64,000 nt of DNA from Caballeronia hypogeia. Its GTDB lineage: Bacteria; Pseudomonadota; Gammaproteobacteria; Burkholderiales; Burkholderiaceae. The notes beneath the pieces were generated by a model. It was not told the origin of the DNA. It saw only the letters and a list, made by a program, of their open reading frames with translations, and did not search any database. Location: assembly GCF_001544875.2 (NCBI RefSeq), contig NZ_FCOA02000003.1, forward strand, positions 372,001-436,000, read 5' to 3'. Positions within the stretch are counted from its first letter, which is position 1, and the number at the start of each line of letters is the position of its first letter. The translations under genes were made by a program, and so were the position numbers. Of this stretch, positions 47,862 through 59,303 are shown piece by piece.

Positions 47862-48344
47862 ATGTCCGCCTTACGTACCGGCCTCACCGTCTTCGCGATC
47901 ATCACCATCATCGCGATGAGCGCCTGCACGATCACCCCGCCTCCGGGCGTCGTAGCGGCGCGCACCGCCGCCGCGCCCGCCGTCTCCGGCCAGACGCTCG
48001 ACGAGTACAAGCACCGCATTGCGCAACGCATCTTCGAACGCAATCCGTCGCTCGTACTGAGGGGCACGCCGCAAGCGATGCTGCGCTCCTTCGTTCTCGT
48101 TTCGTTCACGGTCGACAGCGGCGGGCGGCTCGTGGATTCGTCCGTGTATCGCACGAATGGCGACGACGAAGCCGAAGCCACCGCGCTCGCCTCGCTGCGC
48201 CGCGCGTCGCCGCTACCCGCGCCGCCCGCGCGGCTTCTGAACGGCCACGGCCAGCTCGAGCTCTTCGAAGGCTGGATGTTCAACGACAACGGCCAGTTCC
48301 AGTTGCAAACGTCGCACTCGCCGCAGGCGACGACCATCGATTGA
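47862..48344 (+). CDS. TonB C-terminal-like lipoprotein
   Basis: 160 residues. The N-terminus FAIITIIAMSACTITPPPG is a lipoprotein signal with the lipobox MSAC. The second half (FVLVSFTVDSGGRLVDSSVY, then TALASLRRASPLPAPP) matches the TonB/TolA C-terminal fold that binds outer-membrane partners. A short Pro/Ala linker replaces the long TonB spacer and there is no inner-membrane anchor helix, so it is not a true TonB. Confidence 0.7.
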   Translation: MSALRTGLTVFAIITIIAMSACTITPPPGVVAARTAAAPAVSGQTLDEYKHRIAQRIFERNPSLVLRGTPQAMLRSFVLVSFTVDSGGRLVDSSVYRTNGDDEAEATALASLRRASPLPAPPARLLNGHGQLELFEGWMFNDNGQFQLQTSHSPQATTID

Positions 48345-48374
48345 TTGGCGGGCGCTGCGCACGCTCGTTATAAT
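48345..48374 (+). promoter_or_regulatory. Promoter candidate upstream of the MHS transporter
   Basis: TTGGCG (48345-48350), 18 nt, then perfect TATAAT (48369-48374). The 48375-48661 leader is very GC-rich with no gene seen. Confidence 0.5.
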
Positions 48375-48661
48375 TTTCGACACCCCTGCCGGACCCGTTT
48401 CCGGCGCGGCCTTCGCCGCGCGCTCATCCGCGCGTCGCGCGAAGCGCCTGGCGCAGCATCGCCTGCGCCGCGACCGCGCGCGCCACTCGCGCGCGTCGCC
48501 TCGACCTTGGCTTCCCGCCTCCGTGTCGCCATTCATACAGAAAGCTTGCGCGCGCCGCCGATCGCCGACCTCGTTCGTCATCCACTCGCCCCTTGCCCGG
48601 CCGCGCGCGCGACAATGCTTCGCATCAAGCCAACACCAAGCAACACGACAACGGAGACAAC

Positions 48662-49966
48662 ATGTCCTCACCCTCGCTTTCCGCCGCAAAGCCCGACGAC
48701 GGATCCCAAAGCGCTTCTCGCGTGATTTTCGCGAGTTTCATCGGCACCGCGATCGAGTTCTATGACTTCTACGTGTACGCGACCGCCGCGGCGCTCGTCA
48801 TTGGACCGGTGTTCTTTCCGCACGATTCGCCCGCCGCGCAGGCGCTCTCCGCGTTCGTCACGTTCGGCATCGCGTTCTTCGCGCGGCCCATCGGCTCGTT
48901 CCTGTTCGGTCATTTCGGCGACCGCATCGGCCGCAAATCGACGCTCGTCGCCTCGCTGCTCGTCATGGGCCTCTCGACGACGCTGATCGGCTTCGTGCCC
49001 GGCTACGATTCCATCGGCAGCCTCGCGCCGATCCTGCTGTGCGTGCTGCGCTTCGGCCAGGGCATCGGCCTCGGCGGCGAATGGGGCGGCGCGGCGCTAC
49101 TCGCGACCGAATACGCGCCGCAAGGCAAACGCGGCCTGTTCGGGATGTTTCCGCAACTCGGGCCGTCGATCGGCTTTCTCGCGTCGAACGGGCTGTTCTT
49201 CGGCCTGGCGCTGTCGCTCTCGGACGAGCAATTCCGCAGCTGGGGCTGGCGCGTGCCGTTCATCGTGAGCGCCGTGCTGGTCGCGCTGGGCCTGTATGTG
49301 CGCCTGAAAATCGCGGAAACGCCGGCGTTTCGCGCGGCTGTGGAGCGTGAGGAGCGCGTCAAGGTGCCGGTCGCGGAACTGCTCGGCCGACATCTCGCAC
49401 CGACGCTGCTCGGCGCGTTCGCGATGGTCGTCTGCTACACGCTCTTCTACATCTCGACGGTGTTCTCGCTGTCCTACGGCGTCGCCAAGCTGCATTTCGC
49501 GCGTGAGACTTTCCTCGGCCTGCTGTGCTTCGCGGTGCTGTTCATGGCGATCGCCACGCCGATCTCGGCAATCGCGAGCGACCGCTTCGGCCGCAAGCCC
49601 GTGCTGATCGTCGGCTGTCTGCTGGCGATCCTCTCGGGCTTCACGATGGCGCCGCTGCTCGGCAGCGGCAACACCGTGCAAGTCGCGCTGTTCCTGACGA
49701 TCGAGCTGTTCCTGATGGGCGTCACCTTCGCGCCGATGGGCGCGCTCCTGCCGGAACTCTTTCCGACCAACGTGCGTTACACCGGCGCGGGCGTCGCGTA
49801 TAACCTCGGCGGGATTCTGGGTGCGTCCGTGGCGCCGTACATCGCGCAGTTGCTCGCCAATCGCGGCGGGCTGACGTGGGTGGGCGGCTATGTGTCGGCG
49901 GCGGCGGCCGTGAGCCTCGTCGCCGTGCTATGCATGCGCGAAACGCGCAATATCACGCTGAAGTAG
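48662..49966 (+). CDS. MFS transporter, metabolite:H+ symporter (MHS) family
   Basis: 434 residues, 12 transmembrane segments. ASFIGTAIEFYDFYVYATAAA at the first helix and GHFGDRIGRKSTL in loop 2-3 are typical of the ShiA/ProP/KgtP branch, as is GLGGEWGGAALLATEYAP in helix 4. Substrates in this branch are osmolytes, organic acids or shikimate; not assignable here. Confidence 0.88.
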   Translation: MSSPSLSAAKPDDGSQSASRVIFASFIGTAIEFYDFYVYATAAALVIGPVFFPHDSPAAQALSAFVTFGIAFFARPIGSFLFGHFGDRIGRKSTLVASLLVMGLSTTLIGFVPGYDSIGSLAPILLCVLRFGQGIGLGGEWGGAALLATEYAPQGKRGLFGMFPQLGPSIGFLASNGLFFGLALSLSDEQFRSWGWRVPFIVSAVLVALGLYVRLKIAETPAFRAAVEREERVKVPVAELLGRHLAPTLLGAFAMVVCYTLFYISTVFSLSYGVAKLHFARETFLGLLCFAVLFMAIATPISAIASDRFGRKPVLIVGCLLAILSGFTMAPLLGSGNTVQVALFLTIELFLMGVTFAPMGALLPELFPTNVRYTGAGVAYNLGGILGASVAPYIAQLLANRGGLTWVGGYVSAAAAVSLVAVLCMRETRNITLK

Positions 49967-49988
49967 GCCCGGAACGGCAACCGGCGCG

Positions 49989-51182
49989 TTAGCGATCGCG
50001 CCGGTTGCCGGCATGCGCCGGCACCGGCCGTCGCTCGATGGCCGGCACGCGCGGCGCGGTCTGCCTTTCGATCGCCGCGCCTTTGGCTCTCGCCGCCTTC
50101 ATCGCCTTCCGGTCGGCCCAGAAACGCGCGAGCGCGAGCAAACTTACGATTGCGATGGCATCGGCGATCAGACCCAGAATCCAGTGCGACGGATAGCGGT
50201 TGAGCCCGAGCACGCCCATCGCGCGCAACGCCGAATCCAGGACAAGCGACACGCACGTCCCCGCGATAAAGCACACGAGCCCCTGCTGCCCGATCGTCAC
50301 GACACCCGGCAGCCTGCGCGCGAGCCTGCCGATCCAGCCCGCATAGACCGCGCGCGCGACCACCCACGCGACCGCCGCGAAGCTCACGATGCGCAGCGTC
50401 GCGAGATTCTGCTTCATGTATCCCGGCGGTGCCTGGGTTTCGAGGAACAGCTTGAAGAACGCGAAGGTCAGCGCGACGGCGATCGCGCCGGCGGTCAGCC
50501 AGCGCGCGAACCGTCCGGCGTGGAATTCGTCGCTGATCGGCTGGACTCGCGCGAGCACGCCGGTCACGAACATCAGTTGCCACGCGAAAGGGTTGAACGA
50601 CCACGCCTCGCCGTACGTGCCGGGCAAGAAGCGCAGCAGCGGCGCGGCCGCGAGCCACACCAGCAAGCTGCCGAACATGGCGACGACGGGCTTCCTCTGC
50701 GCGAGCGGCACGATCATCGGCACGGCGAGGGCGAACACCGAATACATCGGCAGCACGGCCGACAGATACGGCTGCTGGCGCAGCAACGCGATATCGGCGA
50801 CGAGCCCGAACGGCCGCACGAGGAAATTCGGCCATTCGGTGTACTGGAGCATCGGCGTATCGACCTTGAGAAGCATCAGCAGCGCCCCGCCAATCAGCAT
50901 CAGCGACGCGGTAAACAGGTACGCGCGATAAATCTCCCAACTGCGTTTGAAAAAGCGTCGGCGGGCGGCTGAATCGCTACGGCGAGTCGCAAGCGCCGTA
51001 TAAGCCGCCGCCGACGCATAACCTCCAAGAAAAACGAATACTTCGGCGGAATCACAGAACGCATATTGATGCAGCGTAAAGCGCGACAGGACACTTCCCG
51101 TTATATGGTCCACCGCGATAATGAGCAGCACGATTCCCCGAAAGAAATCGACTTCGAGGGAACGTGTGGCCGGGGAAGTCAT
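49989..51182 (-). CDS. OpgC family membrane protein
   Basis: 397-residue polytopic protein of the OpgC/acyltransferase-3-like family. EVDFFRGIVLLIIAVDHI and SAEVFVFLGGYASAAAYT are the family start. OpgC succinylates periplasmic glucans in some bacteria; whether this protein does so is unknown. The C-terminal 40 residues are basic and cytoplasmic. The ATG at 51182 begins MTSPATRSLEVDFF. Confidence 0.82.
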   Translation of the reverse strand: MTSPATRSLEVDFFRGIVLLIIAVDHITGSVLSRFTLHQYAFCDSAEVFVFLGGYASAAAYTALATRRSDSAARRRFFKRSWEIYRAYLFTASLMLIGGALLMLLKVDTPMLQYTEWPNFLVRPFGLVADIALLRQQPYLSAVLPMYSVFALAVPMIVPLAQRKPVVAMFGSLLVWLAAAPLLRFLPGTYGEAWSFNPFAWQLMFVTGVLARVQPISDEFHAGRFARWLTAGAIAVALTFAFFKLFLETQAPPGYMKQNLATLRIVSFAAVAWVVARAVYAGWIGRLARRLPGVVTIGQQGLVCFIAGTCVSLVLDSALRAMGVLGLNRYPSHWILGLIADAIAIVSLLALARFWADRKAMKAARAKGAAIERQTAPRVPAIERRPVPAHAGNRRDR

Positions 51183-51439
51183 TTGGCGAATGCTCCACGA
51201 ACTGCGGTTCGGCGCGCGACGGACATGTCTGGCGCGCATGCGGGGTTTGTACCTACGTCGGAGAGAAAATTCCCCGAATCGACGGGTATTTAAATTAACA
51301 CCCGGGTGCAGTCGGCAAGCTGGCGGGAAAATGACTTTTTTGTCCGCTTTCCAGTCAATGTAGCGCTGCCTATACTCAAAACGAGTTCGACAAAAACGCT
51401 GCGCGGAAAGTTATTCCGCAATCCATTCAGGAGGTCGTC

Positions 51440-51619
51440 ATGCGTATTCATCTCGAGAGTTCGAATCTCGTCGCAATGATTGCCATTGCGCTGCTGACCG
51501 CCTTGCTCCTCGCCGTGAAATTCAGACCCGCGACCTGGCGCGGCGTGCTCTTCGAAGCGGTGATCGCCAATGTCGGCGCGATCCTCGCCGTGCTCGCCTT
51601 CGAGGTGCTGACGGCCTGA
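51440..51619 (+). CDS. Small membrane protein (59 residues)
   Basis: Starts MRIHLESSNLVAMIAIALLT and has two hydrophobic helices: AMIAIALLTALLLAV and AVIANVGAILAVLAFEVL, joined by KFRPATWRGVLF. CAGGAGGT lies 6 nt before the ATG, a near-perfect ribosome binding site. Codon use is typical of the genome. No family recognised; small two-helix proteins of this kind often modulate larger membrane complexes. Confidence 0.68.
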   Translation: MRIHLESSNLVAMIAIALLTALLLAVKFRPATWRGVLFEAVIANVGAILAVLAFEVLTA

Positions 51620-51973
51620 AATCGCCCGCGCGCGGTTTCAAACAGCGCGCCTGCAAATAAATTTCAAACCAGTTGAACTTTCGCCAAAGCGCTCACTCTG
51701 AACAATTAATGTTGTTTGTGCGGGCGCGCTTCACGCGCTGGACGAACAGCAACCTTCTCCTCTCCGCTCCTGATTCTGTCGGGAGCGTTTCTTGGGCGCC
51801 CGGCGAAAGCCTCGCGCCTGTTCTTTTTTCTGGCCTCGGTTTTTGCGTATCGCCTTACGCGGTGTGACGCTGCCCGACGCACTTTCCTCCTGCGATCCCG
51901 TCCCGTCTGCGCATCCGTATCGGCCGCGAAATCGCTCCATCTGGCACGCGCAAACGATAGCGCGCGCAAAAAC

Positions 51974-52001
51974 AAAAGCCAGGATCATGAAATCCTGGCT
52001 T
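51974..52001 (-). terminator. minE terminator
   Basis: AAAGCCAGGAT (51974-51984) pairs with ATCCTGGCTTT (51991-52001). On the minus strand it is followed by TTTTGTTTTT. The rest of 51620-51973 shows no gene I would call. Confidence 0.88.
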
Positions 52002-52059
52002 TCCGGGCGATACGCCCGCGCGACCGGTTGGCAACCGCCCGCGCCCATTTCCGCAGAGG

Positions 52060-52314
52060 CTACGCCTGCGGAATTTCGATCTTCACTTCGAGCACTTCGA
52101 GATCGTCCTGACGTTCGAGACTGACCCGAATATCGTCGTCGGAAATCTTCACGTACTTCGAAATCACCGCAACGAGTTCCCGTTGCAACGCCGGCAGGTA
52201 ATCGGCGGCGGCTTTGCCACCCGCGCGCTCGTGCGCAATGATCAACTGCAAGCGTTCCTTCGCGACCGTAGCGGACTTCTTCTTCTCGCCCAGCAAAAAC
52301 GAAAGAATCGACAT
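52060..52314 (-). CDS. minE: Cell division topological specificity factor MinE
   Basis: 84 residues. The N-terminal [20 protein letters not shown] holds the membrane-binding helix and MinD-contact region; [14 protein letters not shown] is the anti-MinCD helix. Drives MinD oscillation so that division occurs at midcell. 9 nt after minD. Confidence 0.96.
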   Translation of the reverse strand: MSILSFLLGEKKKSATVAKERLQLIIAHERAGGKAAADYLPALQRELVAVISKYVKISDDDIRVSLERQDDLEVLEVKIEIPQA

Positions 52315-52323
52315 TGCGTCCCC

Positions 52324-53139
52324 TTACTTGGTGCCGAAGATGCGTTGCAGCAAACCGGGCTTCTGATAATCCGTGAAGCGCAGCGCCTTCTGCTCCCCGA
52401 GGAAGCGCGACACCACGTCCTTGTACGATTCGGCGACATCGGTGCCATCGAGATGCACCGCCGGCAAGCCCTGGTTCGATGCATGCAGCACCGCTTCCGA
52501 CTCCGGAATCACGCCGATCAGATCGATGCGCAGAATTTCCTGGATATCGTTGAGCGAGAGCATTTCGCCTTCCGACACTCGCTTCGGGTTGTAGCGCGTG
52601 ATCAGCAGATGTTCCTTGATCGGCTCCTTGCCTTCCACCGCGCGCTTGGTCTTCGACGACAGAATGCCGAGAATTCGGTCCGAGTCGCGCACGGACGACA
52701 CTTCCGGATTCGTCACGATGAGCGCTTCGTCGGCGAAGTGCATCGCCATCAGCGCGCCGGATTCGATACCCGCCGGCGAATCGCAGACGATGTACTCGAA
52801 GTCCATCTTGACCAGCTCTTCAATGACCTTCTCCACGCCTTCGAGCGTGAGCGCGTCTTTATCGCGCGTCTGCGATGCCGGCAGGATGAACAGGTTCTCG
52901 CACTTCTTGTCCTTGATGAGCGCCTGATGCAGGTTCGCCTCACCCTGGATCACGTTGATCAGGTCGTACACCACGCGGCGTTCGCAACCCATGATGAGGT
53001 CGAGATTGCGCAGACCGACGTCGAAGTCGATCACGGCCGTCTTGTGGCCGCGCAATGCGAGCGCCGATGCGAAGCTCGCGCTGGTGGTCGTCTTGCCGAC
53101 GCCGCCCTTCCCCGAAGTCACCACAATGATTTTTGCCAT
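52324..53139 (-). CDS. minD: Septum site-determining protein MinD
   Basis: Membrane-associated ParA-type ATPase, 271 residues. The deviant Walker A motif GKGGVGK is at 10-16, with the signature Lys before GGVGKT. VCDSPAGIESGA is the Walker B region. The C-terminal FTDYQKPGLLQRIFG is the amphipathic membrane-targeting helix. Recruits MinC to the pole. Confidence 0.97.
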   Translation of the reverse strand: MAKIIVVTSGKGGVGKTTTSASFASALALRGHKTAVIDFDVGLRNLDLIMGCERRVVYDLINVIQGEANLHQALIKDKKCENLFILPASQTRDKDALTLEGVEKVIEELVKMDFEYIVCDSPAGIESGALMAMHFADEALIVTNPEVSSVRDSDRILGILSSKTKRAVEGKEPIKEHLLITRYNPKRVSEGEMLSLNDIQEILRIDLIGVIPESEAVLHASNQGLPAVHLDGTDVAESYKDVVSRFLGEQKALRFTDYQKPGLLQRIFGTK

Positions 53140-53227
53140 ACAAGTACCTTGTGTTCGTCAAATAGGTCCGCTCGCGTTGCAGTCGAGCGCGCGCCAGGGC
53201 ATCGGGCGCGCAAGCTGATACGACTCG

Positions 53228-54013
53228 TCAGGTCAGACGCAGCGGTTCGATCATCAGTTTTTCTTCGCTCAGCCAGATCTGCACCGGCTTGCTCAGCACG
53301 TCGGCCGGCAGCGGGTTCTCGGTCGTCCGGTAGATGCCCGCGATCGAGATCAGTTCCGGCTCGAGACAGGTGCAGAAGATGCGCGCGTCGAGATTGCCGT
53401 GCACGCCCGCAAGCGCGCGGCCCCGCAACGGCGCATAGATATGGATATTGCCTTCCGCGATCACCTCGGCGCCGAACGACACGAGCCCGAGCACGATGAG
53501 ATCGCCTTTCGCATAGACCTGCTGCCCCGAGCGCAGCGGACGGTCGATGATGGTCGCCGGCTGTGGCAGTGTCGCGGGCGCGGGCGCCTGCGCGACCGCC
53601 GCTTCGATGACCGCGGCGGCTTCGGTGTTGGGCTTCGCTTCATCGACCGAAGGCTTGGGCGCGCCGCGCCGGTCGCGCGCTTCGAGCACCGGCAGGCCGC
53701 CCTGATTCGCCCACTGGATCGCCCACGTCTGCGCGGGCAGCGCGACGATGCCGATGGGACGCATGCGCACGCTGGTCAGCAGCTTTTCGAGTTCCGCGAG
53801 CGAGACACGCTCGCCTTCTGCGCCGCCCGCGCTTTCGGCAAGACGGCGCACGTCGATGGCGACGACATCGCCCGCGAAGAATTCGGGAGTCGCTTCGAAG
53901 CGCCGCGTGAGTTCAGTGCGCAGGGCATCAAGGTCGGAAGTCTTGACGACGAAGAGAAGCGTGTCGACGGAGCCGCTGCGCAGTTCGAAAAAGGGCGTTT
54001 TGTTGAGCGACAT
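53228..54013 (-). CDS. minC: Septum formation inhibitor MinC
   Basis: 261 residues. An N-terminal FtsZ-inhibiting domain and a Pro/Ala-rich linker (about 105-150, [11 protein letters not shown]) precede the C-terminal beta-helix domain. The latter has [36 protein letters not shown] and [10 protein letters not shown], which dimerise and bind MinD. The linker is longer than in E. coli. The ATG at 54013 starts [11 protein letters not shown]. Confidence 0.94.
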   Translation of the reverse strand: MSLNKTPFFELRSGSVDTLLFVVKTSDLDALRTELTRRFEATPEFFAGDVVAIDVRRLAESAGGAEGERVSLAELEKLLTSVRMRPIGIVALPAQTWAIQWANQGGLPVLEARDRRGAPKPSVDEAKPNTEAAAVIEAAVAQAPAPATLPQPATIIDRPLRSGQQVYAKGDLIVLGLVSFGAEVIAEGNIHIYAPLRGRALAGVHGNLDARIFCTCLEPELISIAGIYRTTENPLPADVLSKPVQIWLSEEKLMIEPLRLT

Positions 54014-54164
54014 AAGAACGGCCAAAAATTTTGCGTATTTTACAGGCGTTGCCGCACACGGCCATAATTTTTAGGCCTGATTTACGCTATCGAAAACGAG
54101 GGGCGCGTGCTGAATGCACGCACGAAGCGAGGACGGAATGCGCGCGAACGCGCCTCAAGCGTGA

Positions 54165-54701
54165 CTATGCGTGACGTTCGGAATGCATGTGCAGCACGAA
54201 GAGCGATTCGGCTTCTTCCGCGTGGGAGGGCATGGCGCGGCGGTCTCCGGTGGGACCGAAGCCCAGACGCTCGTAGAAGCGCATCGCGGTGCGGTTCTCT
54301 TCCGAGATCCACGCATGCACCTCGGCCGCGCCCTGCTCCGCGAGCCATTGCGAAGCGACGTTCACGAGCAGCTCGCCGCCGCGCAAATGACGCACCGCCG
54401 GCGCGACCCACAACGCGCTCACGAAGGCGCGCGCCTCGGGCGCGTCCTCGATGTACGCATGTACGAGACCGCAGGCATGCCCTTCCGTGTAGAGCAGAAA
54501 TGTCGCGAGCCGCGGCGAGTTTGCGTGCAGCACCGCGGTTTGGTCGAAAGACGACGGCTCGACCAGCAACGCATCTTCGAGCGTTTCGTCGAATGCGTAC
54601 GGCGCTTCGCGCAGCGAAGCCGTGCGAAGATCGCGTAGAACCGAACCTTGTTGCGCGGCGATGCGGCTGACGGTCAGTGAGGGACTCATGCGGGCGCTCA
54701 T
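54165..54701 (-). CDS. GNAT family N-acetyltransferase
   Basis: 178 residues with the acetyl-CoA-binding core: SALWVAPAVRHLRGGELLVN (motif A, with RHLRGG in place of RxxGxG/A) and ENRTAMRFYERLGFGPTG (motif B). Acceptor unknown. The ATG at 54701 has AGAGAGAA upstream; the ATG at 54689 is possible. Confidence 0.82.
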   Translation of the reverse strand: MSARMSPSLTVSRIAAQQGSVLRDLRTASLREAPYAFDETLEDALLVEPSSFDQTAVLHANSPRLATFLLYTEGHACGLVHAYIEDAPEARAFVSALWVAPAVRHLRGGELLVNVASQWLAEQGAAEVHAWISEENRTAMRFYERLGFGPTGDRRAMPSHAEEAESLFVLHMHSERHA

Positions 54702-54861
54702 GCAGACTATTTCTCTCTGGCTTTCAGGCTCCATGCGCGTGCGGCTCTGTCGGCCGGTCCGGCGCGCGGGCCATTGGCATAGATTCAACCGAACGGGCGA
54801 ACCCGTCAATTCCTAAATCCTGGAAAGTGCTTTACAGCGCACACGAATGGCGCTGCGACAC

Positions 54862-55644
54862 TCACGGCGCGGCGTATTGTCCGGTGCCGTCCGGCCACGG
54901 CGTGAGCACTTCGAAGCCATCTTCGGTGACGGCGACCATGTGCTCCCATTGCGCGGACAGCGAGCGATCTTTCGTCGTCACGGTCCAGCCGTCACGCGAC
55001 TGCTGCGTGGCGGCGCGGCCCGCGTTGATCATCGGCTCGATGGTGAAGACGAGGCCCGGCTTCAGGCGCAGGCCCGCGCCACGCTGGCCGTAGTGCAGCA
55101 CCTGCGGATCTTCGTGGTACACGCGGCCGATGCCGTGGCCGCAGTACTCGCGCACGACCGAGAAGCCCTCGCGATGCGCGACGCTCTGGATCGCCGCGCC
55201 GACGTCGCCGAGCGTGGCGCCCGGGCGCACTTCGCGCATGCCGGCGATCATGGCTTCGTAGGTCGTTTCGGTCAGACGGCGCGCTTCGGCGCTCGGCGTG
55301 CCGGCGTAGTACATGCGGCTCGTGTCGCCGTAGTACCCGTCCTTGATGATCGCGACATCGATGTTGATGATGTCGCCGTCCTTCAGTTCTTTCGGTCCGG
55401 GAATGCCGTGACACACGACATGATTCACCGAGGTGCAGACCGTCTTCGGAAAGCCCATGTAACCGACGTTGGCGGGAATCACCTTCAGTTCGTCGACGAT
55501 GAAGCGGTTGCAGATGGCGTCGAGTTCGTCGGTGGTTACGCCCGGGCGGACGTGTTCGGCGATCATCGCGAGGACTTCGGCGGCCATGCGGCCGGAGATG
55601 CGCAACTTTTCGATGTCTGCGGGTGTCTTGAGCGTGATAGCCAT
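54862..55644 (-). CDS. map: Methionine aminopeptidase, type I
   Basis: Removes the initiator methionine from nascent proteins. 260 residues with the five metal ligands in their usual settings: IINIDVAIIKDGYYGDTSRM (two Asp), EYCGHGIGRVYHE (His) and FTIEPMINAG plus QWEHMVAVTEDG (two Glu). The ATG at 55644 begins MAITLKTPADIEKL. Not followed by rpsB/glnD in this window. Confidence 0.96.
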   Translation of the reverse strand: MAITLKTPADIEKLRISGRMAAEVLAMIAEHVRPGVTTDELDAICNRFIVDELKVIPANVGYMGFPKTVCTSVNHVVCHGIPGPKELKDGDIINIDVAIIKDGYYGDTSRMYYAGTPSAEARRLTETTYEAMIAGMREVRPGATLGDVGAAIQSVAHREGFSVVREYCGHGIGRVYHEDPQVLHYGQRGAGLRLKPGLVFTIEPMINAGRAATQQSRDGWTVTTKDRSLSAQWEHMVAVTEDGFEVLTPWPDGTGQYAAP

Positions 55645-55894
55645 TGAGCAATGCGAATGGGTTCGTGCCGCCTCGCGTGCGCGCAGTTCTTCCGGTGTTT
55701 CGGGCAGGCGCGGCGCGAGGACAATGGGCCCGATGATAGCACTCCCGCGCAGCGCCGCCTCTTGCAAAGCCGCTTGGGCGCTGCATTTCGAGGCCTCGCG
55801 CGTGGTGTTTTCGATGCGCCGCGAGCGTCGTCCACGCTTGTGATGAAGGCCCGTTTGTGGTTTAGTGGCCCGCATTCAGACTTGCCGGAGGGTA

Positions 55895-56245
55895 ATGACT
55901 TTGCAGCGATTTGCGTTGATTTCCGTGGTTTTCTCGGGCGTCGTCGCCCTCGCCGCCTGCAGTTCGACGAGCGGCCCCGAGCTGCGCGCATCGAAGCCGG
56001 TGATTCATGTTTCGTCGGCGCGAACAGCGTCGGACATCTCGAGTTGCCTGCAACGCATGATTCCGTCGGCGCAGACGAGGCGCAATCAAGGCACTACGGA
56101 GCTGATGGTCGGATCGAATGCGTGGCTCGTGACGCTAACGCCTTCGGGCTATGGATCGATCGTGAAGGTGCAGCAGTCGTCGAGCGATGATGGCGGTGTG
56201 CCAGAGCCGGAACTGCGGTTCGATATCGCGCGGTGCACGACTTGA
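55895..56245 (+). CDS. Small lipoprotein of unknown function
   Basis: 116 residues. The signal peptide LISVVFSGVVALAAC ends in the lipobox LAAC. The mature part has two further cysteines (ISSCLQRM and IARCTT) and a beta-rich pattern. GGAGGG is 4 nt before the ATG at 55895. No family recognised. Confidence 0.72.
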   Translation: MTLQRFALISVVFSGVVALAACSSTSGPELRASKPVIHVSSARTASDISSCLQRMIPSAQTRRNQGTTELMVGSNAWLVTLTPSGYGSIVKVQQSSSDDGGVPEPELRFDIARCTT

Positions 56246-56306
56246 GGGATGTGCTCCGCTTCGACCAAGCGGAGCGTCTTGTGATAGCGCACGCAAGCCC
56301 AAAAGC

Positions 56307-56344
56307 AAAACCCCGCAAGTCTCACGACTTGCGGGGTTTTTTGT
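56307..56344. terminator. Terminator between the lipoprotein and tRNA-Ser
   Basis: AAAACCCCGCAAGTC (56307-56321) pairs with GACTTGCGGGGTTTT (56326-56340). It can serve both converging units. Confidence 0.92.
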
Positions 56345-56348
56345 GTCT

Positions 56349-56439
<91 letters not shown>

Positions 56440-56566
56440 GTCTACCAATCGCGCTTTACTTTCGCTCTGCTTCGATCGGCCTTCGCTGAGTGGGTCGTTG
56501 CTCAACGAAGAACGAAAGTATATCGAAGTCTTCTGACGTTTCCAAGCCCCATTTTGAAAATAAACG

Positions 56567-57874
<1,308 letters not shown>

Positions 57875-57986
57875 TTAAGTAATCGGAAACGCCGATTTTA
57901 GCGCACGGGCATCGGGCGACGGGCGCGTTTGGCGAACCGCTTGTCGAAACGCAGTTTGACCGCGCGCGAAACGAACCGCGCGCGCT

Positions 57987-59303
57987 TCAACGCTTCTTCT
58001 CGTCCCGATGCTCGCGCCGCCACGCTTCGTCGAGTTCTGCGAGACGGGCGAGCTTGTCGCCGATCTTGCCTTCGAGCCCGCGCGGCGTCGGCTGATACCA
58101 ATACGGCTCGCGCATGCCTTCGGGCAAATAGGTTTCACCGGCCGCGTAGGCGTCGGGCTCGTCGTGCGCGTAGCGATATTCGTGGCCGTAGCCCAGTTCC
58201 TTCATCAGCTTGGTCGGCGCATTGCGCAGATGGACCGGCACGCCGCGCGACTGGTCTTTGCCGACGAAGCGCCGCGCCTCGTTGTACGCGTTGTAGCCGG
58301 CATTCGACTTCGGCGCGACCGCGAGATAGATGAGCGCCTGTGCGAGCGCCAGTTCGCCCTCCGGTGAGCCGAGGCGCTCGTAGGTTTCGGCTGCATCGAG
58401 CGCGATGCGCGCGCCGCGCGGATCGGCCAGCCCGATGTCCTCCCACGCCATGCGCACGATGCGCCGCGCCATGTAGCGCGGGTCCGCGCCGCCGTCGAGC
58501 ATGCGGCAGAACCAGTACAACGCGCCGTCCGGATTGCTGCCGCGCACCGATTTATGCAGCGCGCTGATCTGGTCGTAGAACGCGTCGCCGCCCTTGTCGA
58601 AGCGGCGCAGGTTTTCAGCGAGCGCGCTGCCGAGCAATGCGCCGTCGACTTCGCCCTGTTTTTGCTGCGCCGCCGCGCGCGCGACGATCTCGAGATTGTT
58701 CAGCAGCTTGCGGCCGTCGCCGTCGGCGGAACCGACGAGCGCGTCGCGGGCTTCGTCGGTGAAAGTGAGGCCGCCGAGTTCCTTCGTCGCGCGTTCGAGC
58801 AATTCCTTCAGTTCGTCGGCGTCGAGGCTCTTCAGCACGTACACTGCCGCCCGAGAGAGCAACGCGCTGTTCACCTCGAACGACGGATTCTCGGTGGTCG
58901 CGCCGACGAACACGAACAGGCCCGACTCGACGTGCGGCAAGAACGCGTCCTGCTGGCTCTTGTTGAAGCGATGCACCTCGTCGACGAATACGAGTGTCTG
59001 ATGCCCGTTCGCGCGATGAATCTGCGCCGTCTCCACCGCCTCGCGGATATCCTTGACGCCCGACAGCACCGCCGACAGCGAGATGAACTGCGCGTGGAAC
59101 GCGTCGGCCATGAGGCGCGCGAGCGTGGTCTTGCCGACGCCGGGCGGGCCCCAGAGAATCATCGAATGCGGCTCGCCCGATTCGAACGCGACGCGCAGCG
59201 GCTTGCTCTGCCCGAGCAGATGCTTCTGGCCGATCACGTCGTCGATGGTGCGGGGGCGCAAGCGCTCCGCGAGCGGAACGGTGCCACGGTTTTCTTCGAA
59301 CAT
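57987..59303 (-). CDS. rarA: Replication-associated recombination protein RarA (MgsA)
   Basis: AAA+ ATPase related to clamp loaders that acts at stalled forks. 438 residues. Walker A GPPGVGKT is at 52-59, Walker B is LVFVDEVHRF, and FVGATTENPSFEVN is sensor 1. The C-terminal domain has the WFCRMLDGGADPRYMARRI signature. The ATG at 59303 begins MFEENRGTVPLAERLRP. Confidence 0.95.
   Translation of the reverse strand: MFEENRGTVPLAERLRPRTIDDVIGQKHLLGQSKPLRVAFESGEPHSMILWGPPGVGKTTLARLMADAFHAQFISLSAVLSGVKDIREAVETAQIHRANGHQTLVFVDEVHRFNKSQQDAFLPHVESGLFVFVGATTENPSFEVNSALLSRAAVYVLKSLDADELKELLERATKELGGLTFTDEARDALVGSADGDGRKLLNNLEIVARAAAQQKQGEVDGALLGSALAENLRRFDKGGDAFYDQISALHKSVRGSNPDGALYWFCRMLDGGADPRYMARRIVRMAWEDIGLADPRGARIALDAAETYERLGSPEGELALAQALIYLAVAPKSNAGYNAYNEARRFVGKDQSRGVPVHLRNAPTKLMKELGYGHEYRYAHDEPDAYAAGETYLPEGMREPYWYQPTPRGLEGKIGDKLARLAELDEAWRREHRDEKKR

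Noticed and set aside
51716..52111. Frames between the small membrane protein and minE
   Set aside because: Run through the minE terminator and overlap minE antisense; no motif.
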